From contig NZ_JAJQYA010000035.1 in assembly GCF_021729155.1 (NCBI RefSeq), positions 1 through 55,558 of the forward strand: a stretch of 55,558 nucleotides of DNA, in the 5' to 3' direction. This stretch comes from Membranihabitans marinus (lineage in GTDB: Bacteria; Bacteroidota; Bacteroidia; Chitinophagales; Saprospiraceae). Positions within the stretch are counted from its first letter, which is position 1; every line of letters begins with the position of its first letter. Below the pieces are notes generated by a model that was given only the letters and a program-made list of their open reading frames with translations, had not been told where the DNA came from and did no database searches. A program made the position numbers and the translations under genes. Shown here piece after piece: positions 1-11,400 of this stretch.

Positions 1-36
1 TAGTATTTCCTTCTCGTTTTTCTTCTCTTTTTTCAT
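1..36 (-). CDS. Possible 5' end of a leftward gene (partial)
   Basis: On the minus strand an ATG at 36-34 opens a frame that reads MKKEKKNEKEIL and stays open to the window edge. The lysine-rich start and a TATCTTAG box just upstream, close to the Bacteroidota -7 consensus TAnnTTTG, suggest a real gene start. Only twelve codons are visible, so nothing can be said about function and a chance frame is quite possible. Confidence 0.35.
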   Translation of the reverse strand, partial: MKKEKKNEKEIL

Positions 37-150
37 AGTTTGCTAAGATAAGTAGACACACTTAATTGAACAGTCTCCGCTCCACAAGTGAAATCCTTCT
101 ATTTGTTTAGGAGTTAATTTGTATTTCGAGAAGAACATTTATTAACTATT

Positions 151-191
151 AAAAATTGCAAATAAGTATATTATACTTATTTGCAATTTTT
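151..191. repeat. 41-bp near-perfect palindrome
   Basis: Arms 151-170 and 172-191 are exact reverse complements (20 bp each, starting AAAAATTGCA) around a single central T; pairing continues two bases further out. It could be a bidirectional terminator or a cruciform-forming site between the leftward gene at the window edge and the region to the right. The stem is AT-rich, so it is weaker than the other terminators in this window. Confidence 0.6.
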
Positions 192-479
192 AACTAATTG
201 TTAAACAAAACTAAAGAATAACATTTCTCAGCAAAGCCACTATACCTCCCCCCCCTCAAAGACACCATTATACATTGTGCCATAATTGACATAAGTTTTA
301 ATTCGAATATATTAAAGACATATAGATTAATACCAAATACATTTTATAATATCGGTCACTAGCGTATTTACACTGTATTTCCTCGATATTTTACCACTGA
401 GTTCGGCTAAATATATCTCTGTGCCGTGGCGTGATTGCAATATAAATTAACAGGGTAATTCCCCTACATTGGTGAATTA

Positions 480-493
480 TCTGACTGGTCAGA
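480..493. promoter_or_regulatory. Operator-like palindrome TCTGAC-TG-GTCAGA
   Basis: Six-base perfect inverted arms around two bases resemble the dyads bound by TetR-type regulators. No gene starts close by and no regulator is adjacent, so a regulatory role is only a guess. Confidence 0.15.
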
Positions 494-549
494 CGATGTG
501 GTTCATATATGAAAAATAAAATTCAATATTTAATAAGGAATTTCAAAAC

Positions 550-607
550 CACCCCGACAGTAAACCACCCCGTCAGTAAACTGACACCCCTCCAAAGGAG
601 GGGAATT
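550..607. repeat. GC-rich intergenic REP-like element with two hairpins
   Basis: Two consecutive small dyads sit in otherwise AT-rich DNA: GTCAGT/ACTGAC (572-577 and 580-585) and CCCCTCC/GGAGGGG with an AAA loop (587-603). The CCACCCC..CCCCTCC..GGAGGGG arrangement is the kind of short interspersed palindromic repeat common between Bacteroidota genes. Confidence 0.55.
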
Positions 608-1445
608 GTCTCAACTGCCCTATCCAGGACACAGCGATTGAGGCAATTAAAAAAAACATGTCGTCACGACCTATGTGTCGTAAAAAGGTGAAGGAAGATA
701 AATATAACTGCCTCAACTAGAATCCTTATTAAGAAGAGTGTCCATTAAAATCCTCCAACTTACCATTCTCACAAAACATGTATTTAAACCCAAAGTTTAA
801 CAATAATAAAAGATAATTTTATCTTTTATAATATATTACCGTATATTTACTGAATCATTATAGCGAAGGGTTTCAAAATATATTGAGATGAATATTGATA
901 GACAGGCATTTGATATAAAAAGTTGTCAGATGAGAGATAGCGAATCAATCGAACTCTCTAAAAAAGTATGCCATTGATCACTAACTCTTAAATACTATAC
1001 AGTGGAATAGATTGTAAAAATAATTAATACACATTACCCTAATAAATTAATTTACAACTTATTAAATCATATTACATTAAGTATATAATCACATAAAAAA
1101 GATAATAATATACCGGTAAAGAATTGGAATAACAATCCTATTTCAAACCTAGTTTAAAAAAGTATTTCATATTTGAGATGAAAATAAGAGCAGGGTGATG
1201 ATTATACACTGGTGTGTGTACAACATTATAAATATTAATATCAAAATACATTTCATTTTCGATCACAAATAGAACTAATAAGATATTTAGATCTTTATAT
1301 ATTTTATGTAGCAGTAATTAAAAAACAGATAAAAGGGAAATGATTACAAAGTAAAATCCAAATAGCCATGGTCTATTGATGAGTAACAACCAAACTTTCC
1401 CAAAGAGAGATTTTATAAAATACCAGAAAATTAAAATTAGATATT

Positions 1446-1787
1446 ATGTACAAAGCATCTTTATTGGAGAATATCAGCTATCGTGAAGATAGCAAACCAA
1501 GTGTTTCTGTAATCCTAAAAACGGCAAATACCAAAGAAATGAGAATCGTCATGAAAGCGGGACAATTTATGAAGGAGCATACTGCTCCCTTCCCAATAAT
1601 TGTAGAAATATTTGAGGGAGAAATAGATTTTGGAATCAAGGGAATAAGTCATAAACTTTTAAAAGGAGATATAATAGCCCTGGAAGCAAATATTCCTCAT
1701 GATCTAACCTGTGTATCAGATTGCATTATTCGATTATCCCTATCCGTAGCTGATAGAATAGAACGTGTTACCAAACTTACTCATTAA
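1446..1787 (+). CDS. Cupin-domain protein
   Basis: The 113-residue protein is a single small beta-barrel cupin. A KAGQFMKEHTAP segment (about 37-48) stands for cupin motif 1, an FEGEIDFGIKG turn (about 57-67) for the hairpin between strands, and LLKGDIIALEANIPHDL (about 71-87) for motif 2. Histidines in both motifs (H45, H85) could bind a metal. It lies 84 bases upstream of a truncated hemoglobin gene in the same direction. In other bacteria this pairing occurs in nitrosative or low-oxygen stress sets, so a role alongside NO/O2 handling is inferred from context. No signal peptide is seen, so it should be cytoplasmic. Substrate unknown. Confidence 0.75.
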   Translation: MYKASLLENISYREDSKPSVSVILKTANTKEMRIVMKAGQFMKEHTAPFPIIVEIFEGEIDFGIKGISHKLLKGDIIALEANIPHDLTCVSDCIIRLSLSVADRIERVTKLTH

Positions 1788-1871
1788 GATTGACGACCTC
1801 CACTAGGTCTCATCTCATAGTTAGGAAGATGGATATACTCATAGGAAATATAGTAAAAATAGATTTGTAAG

Positions 1872-2270
1872 ATGAAAGAGATCAAAGATCGACAAGACAT
1901 TAGTTTATTAGTGAATACCTTTTATGATTCCATCAGAAAGGATGAATTATTAGGTCCAATTTTTAATCGTCACATAAGTGAAGACCAATGGCCAGCTCAT
2001 TTAGAAAAACTAACAGATTTTTGGGTTACAGCACTTTTTGGACAGGCCTGTTTTAAAGGGAATCCAACATTAAAACATAGAATGGTTGATAAAAATCTTA
2101 AGTACAGTATCGCTCCTTCTCATTTTGCTCAATGGGTGACCTTATGGCATAAAACAATAGATGAATTGTTTCAAGGAGAGATAGCCAATCGAGCAAAGAA
2201 CGCATCAGAAAATATGGCGGTAGCACAGTTTCATGCCATTCGTAGCTATAGAATGACCGAGCATGATTGA
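1872..2270 (+). CDS. Group III truncated hemoglobin
   Basis: The 132-residue length and the 2-on-2 globin pattern fit group III truncated hemoglobins: an N-terminal LVNTFYDSIRKDELLGPIF helix, then TDFWVTALFG, FKGNPTLKHRM with the likely heme-ligating histidine near residue 69, and HFAQWVTLWHKTIDELF. Such proteins bind O2 or NO and are usually linked to protection against reactive nitrogen or to microaerobic life. It is cytoplasmic, with no signal peptide. It follows the cupin gene and is probably co-transcribed with it. The family assignment is firm; the physiological role is inferred. Confidence 0.88.
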   Translation: MKEIKDRQDISLLVNTFYDSIRKDELLGPIFNRHISEDQWPAHLEKLTDFWVTALFGQACFKGNPTLKHRMVDKNLKYSIAPSHFAQWVTLWHKTIDELFQGEIANRAKNASENMAVAQFHAIRSYRMTEHD

Positions 2271-2667
2271 GAATTCTAAGAAAAAACCAAATGATTAAGC
2301 CTTTAATTTCACAAAAGCTTCATCTCGGTTTGCTACGGCATAAACTCGAAGAATAATTTTATTCGCTACAGCATTTAAAACAATAATTTCTTATTTCTCT
2401 TACGCCACTTTTCTTTGTAATATGATTTTAATTTATTTTGAAGATGTAGAGACATGACTGAATGAAGCTCTGAGAGCCATTTACCGTAAATCGGTAAATG
2501 ATGAAGGAGCCGAGGCCACTGTGCTGCAACGAGACTGAATTAAAATCCAAGCCACCTATTTATAAATTATTGTATCAACTTCCACAAAACACTAACAAAT
2601 ACAAAATATAAGTAGTATTTTTCTGGAAATCACCAACATTGTCCTAGTTTAACCTCAATCTTATACA
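2271..2667. other. Intergenic region with one tripartite hairpin repeat
   Basis: This 397-base gap contains no gene. Positions about 2453-2545 carry a copy of the three-hairpin repeat described separately; the flanks are unremarkable AT-rich DNA. Confidence 0.6.
2453..2545 (+). repeat. Tripartite hairpin repeat, copy A
   Basis: The order is CATGACTGAATGAAG, hairpin 1 (GCTC/GAGC, loop TGA, 2467-2477), hairpin 2 (ATTTACCG/CGGTAAAT, loop TAAAT, 2479-2499), linker GATGAAGGAGCC, then a decayed hairpin 3 around the loop CACTGT. Loops and linkers match the copies near 26.3, 26.6, 27.3 and 48.9 kb, while the stem sequences differ. Confidence 0.75.
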
Positions 2668-5169
2668 ATGCCCCAGAACAATTACAACATACATGGATTA
2701 ACCACAGATCAAGTCATAAAAGCCAGAGAAAAATTTGGGAGTAACCACCTAAACTTCAGAAAAGAAAATGGTTTCTTCAATGTCCTTATAAAATTGGCCC
2801 AAGAGCCAATGATTATACTTCTATTGGCTGCCTCACTGATATATTTAATTACTGGAAATACTGGAGATGCCATTTTTCTCGCTTCAGCCATTATTCTCGT
2901 CTCAGTAATCTCTTTGTACCAAGATTCTAGGAGCAGAAATGCTTTGCACAAACTCAAAATGCTGTCTCAACCTCATTGTAATGTTATAAGAAACGGAGAA
3001 AAAATTAAAATACCTAGTGAGGAATTAGTCGTAGGAGATAGTTTAATCGTAGAGGAAGGCAGTTCTATTACAGCTGACGGTATCATTGTCCACTCCAATG
3101 ATTTTTCAGTCAATGAATCCATCCTCACAGGAGAATCACTTTCTGTATTCAAAGATAATGAAGACAACAAAATCTATAAAGGAAGTACCGTAGCCACAGG
3201 ATTAGCCATAGCCACCATTACCCATATAGGGACAGATACCAAATTAGGTGAAATAGGAAAAAGCCTAGATAGTATTCAGGAAGAAAAGACTCCATTAGAA
3301 ATTCAAATTACCCATTTTGTAAAACTCATGGTCATAGTTGGAGCCATCGTTTTTATTGCAGTTTGGACTATCAACTATTTTCATTCATTTGACTTATTAG
3401 ATAGCTTGCTTAAAGCACTAACCCTAGCCATGAGTATATTGCCAGAAGAAATACCCATGGCTTTCACCACATTTATGGCCATCGGCGCATGGCGACTTAT
3501 GAAAATGGGCATCGTTGTAAAACAAATGAAAACGGTGGAAACATTGGGTAGCGCCACCATCATCTGTACCGACAAAACCGGCACCATTACAGAAAATAAA
3601 ATGAGTCTTGCGAAGTTGTTCACCTTAAATTCACTTCGAACAGTCAATCCCGAAGAAGCCAAAGAAGACGAAAAAGAATTGATCAAAATAGCCATGTGGG
3701 CCAGCGAACCAATTCCTTTTGACACTATGGAAATATCATTACACAGCGCTTACGAAAATTTAAATGAAGAAGATTTACGAAGTAATTTCAAATTAATACA
3801 CGAATACCCTTTAGGTGGCAAACCACCAATGATGACACATATTTTTGAAAACAATTTAGGCCAGCGAATTATTGCGGCCAAAGGAGCACCAGAAGCATTG
3901 ATTCCCATCTCCAATTTAACCTCGGAAGACAAACACGAAATAGATAATGCCATCCAGAAGTTGACAAGTCAAGGCTACAGAGTTTTAGCCGTTGGACAAG
4001 CAGAATTTAAAGGAAGCAATTTCCCCAAAACACAACAGGAATTTAAGTTTCATTTTAAAGGAATTTTAGCCTTATACGATCCGCCAAAAAAGAATATAAA
4101 TCAGGTATTTGAAAACTTCTACAAAGCGGGAATACGAGTCAAAATCATTACTGGGGACAATGGAGCTACGACCCAAGCCATAGCAGAACAAGTAGGTTTT
4201 AAAGATTATGAAAATAGCATAACCGGAGAAGAATTAATGAAGTTATCGGAAAGTGAATTGGAAAAAAGTGTTATGAAAAATAGTATTTTCACAAGGATGT
4301 TTCCCGAAGCAAAATTAAGAATTATCAATGCCTTGAAAGCCAACAATGAAATAGTGGCTATGACTGGTGATGGAGTCAATGATGGACCGGCACTGAAAGC
4401 GGCTCACATAGGTATTGCCATGGGTAAAAAAGGTAGTGAAATAGCCAAACAAGCAGCATCCCTTGTCTTAATAGATGACGATTTATCAAAAATGGTTGAC
4501 GCAATTGCCATGGGAAGAAAAATCTATACCAACTTAAAAAAGGCAATTCAATATATTATCTCCATACATATCCCCATAATACTAACTGTTTTTCTTCCCC
4601 TTGCTTTGGGATGGATATATCCCAATATTCTTTCCCCCGTTCACATTATATTTTTGGAATTAATCATGGGCCCTACCTGTTCCATCATATTTGAAAATGA
4701 GCCCATGGAAAAAAATACAATGATTCAAAAACCACGACCATTTTCAACTACCTTTTTTAATGGCAAAGAACTTACCACCAGTATTATACAAGGCTTGGCC
4801 ATTACAGCAGGTAGTTTGGCCGCCTATCAATATTCGGTTCACATGATGTACAACGAAGACCTGACTAGAACCATGGTATTTACCGTACTCATTTCAGCCA
4901 ATATCTTTCTGACTTTGACCAATCGATCATTCTATTACTCAATACTGACCACACTGAAGTACAAAAACAAATTGGTTTCACTCATTATCGCCATCACAAT
5001 TATCATTATGGGATTATTGCTTTACCTTCCTCCTCTTACCAGATTTTTCACATTTGAAACCCTTAATTTATCCCAATTAGCCATATGTACCGGCATAGGT
5101 TTTGTTTCCGTCATTTGGTACGAAGGAGTAAAATATAATACTAGACAAAAACAGAATACCTTCCATTAA
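2668..5169 (+). CDS. Cation-translocating P-type ATPase (type II-like)
   Basis: The 833-residue integral membrane pump shows the full P-type order: N-terminal cation ATPase segment (residues 5-50), TM pair (about 45-90), actuator domain with LTGES (about 150-157), TM pair containing the PEEIP ion-site motif (about 265), phosphorylation motif DKTGT with the acyl-accepting aspartate at about residue 302, nucleotide-binding domain (about 330-550) and the hinge TGDGVNDGPALKAA (about 567-580), followed by six C-terminal helices. It exports or imports a cation at the expense of ATP. PEEIP replaces the PEGLP of classical Ca2+ pumps, so Ca2+ is only a guess and Mg2+ or Mn2+ remain possible. It stands alone with no obvious partner. 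Confidence 0.88.
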   Translation: MPQNNYNIHGLTTDQVIKAREKFGSNHLNFRKENGFFNVLIKLAQEPMIILLLAASLIYLITGNTGDAIFLASAIILVSVISLYQDSRSRNALHKLKMLSQPHCNVIRNGEKIKIPSEELVVGDSLIVEEGSSITADGIIVHSNDFSVNESILTGESLSVFKDNEDNKIYKGSTVATGLAIATITHIGTDTKLGEIGKSLDSIQEEKTPLEIQITHFVKLMVIVGAIVFIAVWTINYFHSFDLLDSLLKALTLAMSILPEEIPMAFTTFMAIGAWRLMKMGIVVKQMKTVETLGSATIICTDKTGTITENKMSLAKLFTLNSLRTVNPEEAKEDEKELIKIAMWASEPIPFDTMEISLHSAYENLNEEDLRSNFKLIHEYPLGGKPPMMTHIFENNLGQRIIAAKGAPEALIPISNLTSEDKHEIDNAIQKLTSQGYRVLAVGQAEFKGSNFPKTQQEFKFHFKGILALYDPPKKNINQVFENFYKAGIRVKIITGDNGATTQAIAEQVGFKDYENSITGEELMKLSESELEKSVMKNSIFTRMFPEAKLRIINALKANNEIVAMTGDGVNDGPALKAAHIGIAMGKKGSEIAKQAASLVLIDDDLSKMVDAIAMGRKIYTNLKKAIQYIISIHIPIILTVFLPLALGWIYPNILSPVHIIFLELIMGPTCSIIFENEPMEKNTMIQKPRPFSTTFFNGKELTTSIIQGLAITAGSLAAYQYSVHMMYNEDLTRTMVFTVLISANIFLTLTNRSFYYSILTTLKYKNKLVSLIIAITIIIMGLLLYLPPLTRFFTFETLNLSQLAICTGIGFVSVIWYEGVKYNTRQKQNTFH

Positions 5170-5484
5170 CCTTCTGAATAAATATTATTCAAGTAATACT
5201 TGATTATCTTATAAGTCCAGTTTATATATTAATCGCAGCAAACATGATCAATACAATGCCCTTAAATATGTTAATACTTTAATACAAACAATTTCCAAGA
5301 GAAATCTCACCAAATTAGACACAACTAAAAACTACACGGCATTTTATCAATATTTATAAAATTATTTTAAAATAATTCCATAAATATTGAATTTATATCT
5401 ATAATTTTGTATATTTAGTAAATCTTAAATGCTAGAAGCCCCAAGTCAATTTTCTTATTGCTATAAAGACAATGAGTATAAATT
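5170..5484. other. AT-rich spacer ahead of the Tc toxin locus
   Basis: No gene or strong terminator is visible in these 315 bases. A TAATTTTG box at 5402-5409 matches the Bacteroidota -7 element TAnnTTTG and lies 75 bases before the toxin start. No well-spaced -33 TTG accompanies it, so it is a weak promoter candidate. Confidence 0.35.
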
Positions 5485-8400
5485 ATGGGCTTCGAAAAAA
5501 TTAACATCCAAAATCTTCAATTAAACCACGAGGTAAATGTCAATTCGGCCAATGGTTCTGTCACGGGAAGTGTAGAGATTCCCCTAACCAAAGGTCGCAG
5601 TGGATTTGGTCCAAATTTGGGTTTAAACTACAGTTCCTCTTCTCGAAATTCAGCTTTTGGCCTCGGTTGGTCTCTTACCGGCATTTCTTCAATTACCATT
5701 GATACTAAAAAAGGCCTACCCAGATATGATGGCTCTGACAACTATGCATTTAACGGGGTCAAATCAATACTGCCTTCATTATTCAAATCGGGTAATGAAT
5801 GGAAGCACCGCACCGAAGAAAAACCAATGTATTGGATCTTTTACTACCGAGCGAAGATAGAAGATTCCTTTATTAGATTCGAAAAATGGGTTCGCAAAGA
5901 CGATGGCAGTGTACATTGGAGAACGGTAACCGGTAATCATATTGTATCTATATACGGTATCAAAGAAGGAAAGATTTGTAATTCCTCAAAAAAAGAGAAT
6001 ATTTTCACTTGGCTACTAGAAGAACAATACGACAATCTGGGCAATGCCATACACTATACATACAAAAAAGAAAACACGGATAATGTAGATGGCCAAAAAC
6101 CCTCAGAATACCAAAGAGTAAAGTCAGGGAATAAAATTGATTTCCCTCAAAAATACATCGAAAAGATAAGCTACGGCAACTCACTTCCTCTTCATCCGAA
6201 TATTCCTATTCCACCAGCCAACCAATGGTTATTTGAAGTCTTATTTGATTATGGTGAATATGACAACCGCCCCTATGAATCTACATTGCCTGCCAATCAA
6301 TGGGCCGTAAGACAAGACCCATTCTCCATCTATAATCCTGGATTTGAAATTAGAACATACCGCTTGTGCAGACGAATATTGACCTATCACAATATTCCCA
6401 AATTATCTATCAAGCCATCGCTCACTGGAATTTTCGAAATAGAATTCAATGAAAATCCACTGGGTACAACCATTCAAAAGTTTCACTACATCGGTGTGAG
6501 AAGAGACCTCAACAGTGGAAACTATTCAGAAAAATCACTCCCATCCCTTTCTTTTAACTACACAGAATCAAAACCAGATACATCATTTAAACCCATTGTA
6601 AAAGAAAGCAACATCAATGTACCCCATGGATTTAATAGTCCAAATACCAGATTTATAGATCTATTTGGAGAGGGATTGCCTGGCATACTTACAGAATCGA
6701 CCAATAATTGGTACTACAAACACAATAAGGGCAATGGAATTTTTGAAAAACAAGAAACGGTAATTTCAAAACCATCCGAATTAAAGGGTATTTATTCCCT
6801 TGGAGATTTTGATCAAGACGGCAATCTAAATCTCTTTACGCTTCAAGGCAGAACTGCCGGTTATTACGAATACAATACGGATAGGCAAACATGGTCTGGC
6901 TTCAATGCATTTAAGTCTATTCCACAAGTCAGCAATGCAAAATTTATGGATGTCAATGCAGATGGATATGCTGACATCGTAGTTGAGACTACAGACAAAC
7001 TTACCTGCTATCCATTTAAAGGCAAAGAAGGGTTTGGTCAACCATTTGAATTTGCCAAACCCCAATCCAATGGCATTCAATACCCTCCCACAATAGGGGA
7101 TAATCTGCCGTTAGATTATTTTATGGCCGATATGACTGGAGACGGTCTTCAAGACCAAGTGCGGATCAAAAATGGCAGAGTAGAATTTTATCCCAACCAC
7201 GGCAATGGTCAATTTGGAAGTGGAGTTCTAATGGACAATCCACCGGTTTTTGACTATAAACATTCATTTGATGCAAGTAGAATAAGACTCTTTGACCTAG
7301 ATGGAAGCGGCACGACAGATATTATTTATCTAGGTCGAGGTGAAATTAAATACTGGTACAATGCATCCGGCAATGGCTTTGTCGAAGGTGGAATCATCAA
7401 GGGATTACCCTACATAGATTTATTGTGTACAGCTGTGATTCTTGACCTACTCGGAAATGGAAGTCCTTGTTTAGTATGGTCAAATTCACTGTCTTATGCA
7501 GTTGAATCACCCATCCAATATCTTGAATTAACAGGAGGAGTTAAGCCGCGATTATTAAAGACCTTGGACAATGGAATGGGCGTAACTATGGAAATAAAGT
7601 ATGGTTATTCTGGCAACCATTACAATAAATCTCAACAGAAAGGCAAACCTTGGATTTCAAAAATCCCCTCTCATTTTCCAGTCGTCGATCAAAAGATCCT
7701 CGTAGACCATATTACCAATAGTAAAATGGCTACTACTTACCAATACTACGATGGACATTATGACGGTAATGAGAAAAGCTTAGTGTGTTTTGGTCGTATT
7801 GAGCAATATGATGTAGAAACCTTTGACAATGCCGCCCTTACTCATGAAAAAGACTACGTTCAACCCAGTTGTACCATAACATGGTTGCATCCTGGTATAT
7901 TTGGATGGGATTCGAGAATGACAAAGCAGTTTTACAAAAAAGACAGTAACTCCCCTTTACTGCCCCCTCCTATTTTTGAAAGTGAAATTGCTCAATCTAT
8001 CGAAGAATTTGAATTGGGCTTTAGGTGTTTAGCTGGCAAGATGGTCAGACAAGAACTTTACGCCGTTCAAGAAAATGGGGCATTGGAAGAAAATCCATTT
8101 TCGACAATCCAAAGATCCTATATAATTAGAAAAAATCAACCTAGTTCAACCATCCATGATGGAAGTTTCTATGCCTATCAATCCGAAGAAATAGAAATAG
8201 CCTACGACGGAAATCCCAACGATTCGAAAATAACCCACCAATTGTCCCTCCACCTCGATGATTACGGGAATACAACTAAAGGATTGACGATTGCTTATGC
8301 CAGAAATAGTAATCTGCCTGTATTGAATCCACTACAAAGTAAGGATTACATCACAATAGGATTACATAGTTTTCAATCCATCAACACTATTGATAACTAT

Positions 8401-11400
8401 CAAACCAGCATATTATATCAATCCAAAGGTTTTGAAATAAACCACATTGCAAGAAATCCAGATGAAATTTTAAAGTGGAAAGATGTAAAAACCCATATTG
8501 ATACGTGGACAAACAATGCCTTGTCATTTGACAAACCCCTAGCCGTCGGAGGAAATACAATGGCCAAACTTATAGAATGGAAGAGGACTTATTACTGGAA
8601 TAAGACCCAAAACGATGTATTGCCTCTCGGACAATTCGCCACAATCCCATTGATACACCACGAAGAAAACGCCTGTTTCAACGACAGTTTTATCAATCAG
8701 ATATACAACAACAGAGTTAGCCCCAACATGTTATCCTCAATCAATGAAGGCAATTACAACTTACTAGACGGATACTGGTGGCAACGGACTGAAGTAAGTC
8801 ATTTCAATGGACATGATAAATATTATTCCCTAGACAAAATAGAAAAACATCAAGGTATTTTTACCATCTACAGTTATGATGATTATTTCCTCAGTGTTGT
8901 TGAAATCACCGATGCCATAGGCAATAAAAATAGCGGTTTGATGGATTACAATATTGTTGAGCCCTATCGTCTCGTCGATGCCAACGACAATGTATCCGAG
9001 GTAATGTACGATGCTTTAGGCATTCCTGTAATTACTACTCATCACGGTACCGTATTACATAATGGAGGAATAGAACCATACGGCTACTCCCCCATTGACA
9101 TGTACAATATTCGCAATGACGAAAGTTTCGACAACATCATTGCCAACCCCGAATTGTATATACAAAATGCAGCAGCTTTTCATTTTTATGATTTTAATAG
9201 CATTCCATTGCGCAGCATCAGTCTTACGAGAGAAAATCTGTTACACGACGGAAAAGGCAATCAAGCCAACACAGCTGTCATACAAATAGACTTGGAATAC
9301 CAAGACGGGTTGGGCCGAATCATTCAACACAAACGCAAAGTAGAACCAGGACCTGCCATTCAAAAAAATCAAGATGGAAGCGTAAATACCGATGCTGGAG
9401 GTGAAATCATTTTAGTCCACCACAATATTCGCTGGTTGGCAAGTGGTCATGTAGTGTACAACAACAAAGAGCTTCCGGTAAGGCAGTTTGAACCCTTCTT
9501 TTCGGGGAATCACTTATTTGAAGACGATACCGAATTGGAAAACTATGGAGTCTCCATCCAACAATACTACGATGCAGTTGGCAGAATGTACCGAAGCGAT
9601 TTTCCCGATTCTACTTTTTTAGAGATAGTTTCATCCCCATGGGAAATCAAATATTACGACCAAAATGATACAGTAGACCGATCCCTGTACAAGGTTTTCA
9701 GGGAAATACTGCCCGCAGATTCACCAGAAAAATTGGCATTGGACAAGAGTTTGGCCCATAAGGAAACGCCTACCATCACAGAATTTGATCCATTGGGCAG
9801 AGAAATCACTAAAATAGAAACCAACAACAATGCCACCATCAGAAAAATAGAAACTCAATATGATGTCAGAAACAACCCCGTTAAAATCACCGACCCTCGT
9901 GGGCTGATAGCATTTCAATACAAAAGAGACATGATGGGGAGACTGCTTTATGAAGACTCCATGGACTCAGGTGAAAAATGGAGCTTCCCCAACCATGACG
10001 GTGAAATCATCCATCTCTGGGACAGCCGCAATATTCATCAGCGAATACAGTACGATGGCCTCAACCGTGTCACAGATATTCATGTAGAGGGTGGCTTGGG
10101 ATTAAATCAAATAACCGAAAAATTTGTCTATGGTGAAGATGTCGTTATCGCTCAAGCTAAAGAGAAAAACCTAAGGGGCCGCCTAGTCATCCATTATGAC
10201 CAAACAGGGATACAAGAAGTAAAATTAGCTGCTCCGGGAAATTCACCATTACTCATCCATCGAAAATTCCTAGATCAATATATCAATGAACCAGACTGGT
10301 CCATTCCTGGCAATGTAGGTTTATCGGCTGACATCTATTCATCCCTCTACGAATATGACGGATTAGGAAGAACCATAGTGCGTGGATTGCCAGATCAAAC
10401 CACTTGTCAATATGTATTTAATCGAGGGGGCGGACTCCAAAAAATCCTAGTTTCCACTGCCGACAACGTCTTGACCAATGTAGAAATATTGAAAGATTCC
10501 AGCATGGATGCCAAAGGCATGAAACAAGAGATATTACTCGGTAATGACGTAAAAATTGATTACACCTACGATTCAGAAACTTTTCGAATGAAGAGACTGA
10601 GATCGAGAAAAACGACTGGAACAGTAAGGACTTATCAAGATATTCATTACACCTATGACCCCATGGGCAATTTAATTCATTTATTGGACGAAGCCCAGCA
10701 GCCCAATGCGGCGAATCCACATGTAATAGAAGGACTCAATGTTTCTGCCCATTCGGAGTTTGAGTACGATGCATTGTACCAAATTAAATCCGCAAAGGGA
10801 AGAGTGCATCAAGCTCTATTGCAGAACGATTATGCTGACCGAAGTCGAGAAATTGGCCTACCTGCCAACTGGGGGAAAGGGAGTAGACACATCACCTTAA
10901 ATAATGGAGGAGCCATAGAGCGCTACACCAGAACTTATGAATACGATGAATCAGGCAATATAAAAACCATAAAACACAGTGGAGCCTCACAGAATTGGAC
11001 AAATCATTTATGGACTTCGGCTACGTCAAACCGATCATTGCCTTTACTGAATATGAATGGCGTAGTCATAGCCAATCCCGAAAGTCGGTTTGACGCCAAT
11101 GGCAATTGTATTTTCATGCCCCATCTGCGCAAAATGGAATGGAATTACCGCAACAATATATCAAAAGTCGTCGTCATTGACCGCTCCGCTCAAGGCAAAC
11201 CCAACGATGAAGAGTATTATGTATATGGAGGAGATGGTAAGCGATTGAGAAAAATCACCCAGCGATTGGTAGATATAGCTAATGACACCATTGAATTGAC
11301 AGAGAAAGTTTATTTCGATGGTTGTGAAACAAAAACCATTAAACGAGGAGGTATTGAAATCCTAAAACGATATACTTCTACAGTAGGTGATGGCGACCAT

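Larger units (their letters stand above)
37..1445. other. AT-rich intergenic region, no convincing gene
   Basis: No supported coding region lies here. A 60-codon frame at 509-691 has repeat-derived, basic, low-complexity content and is judged spurious. The stretch holds a 41-bp palindrome (151-191), a small operator-like palindrome (480-493) and a GC-rich two-hairpin repeat (550-607). Around 427 it carries GGCGTGATTGCA, which recurs in the repeat blocks near 26.9 kb and 48.8 kb. The rest (about 700-1445) is plain AT-rich DNA in which I see nothing. Confidence 0.6.

Noticed and set aside
509-691. 60-codon plus-strand frame
   Set aside because: It overlaps the GC-rich palindromic repeat at 550-607, has a basic composition with no domain-like pattern and no promoter; judged a chance frame.
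5485-6480. SpvB N-terminal similarity taken as evidence for an ADP-ribosyltransferase toxin
   Set aside because: The SpvB-like N-terminus is part of the TcB shell in this family; the ADP-ribosyltransferase domain of Salmonella SpvB is elsewhere and I see no R-S-E pattern here.
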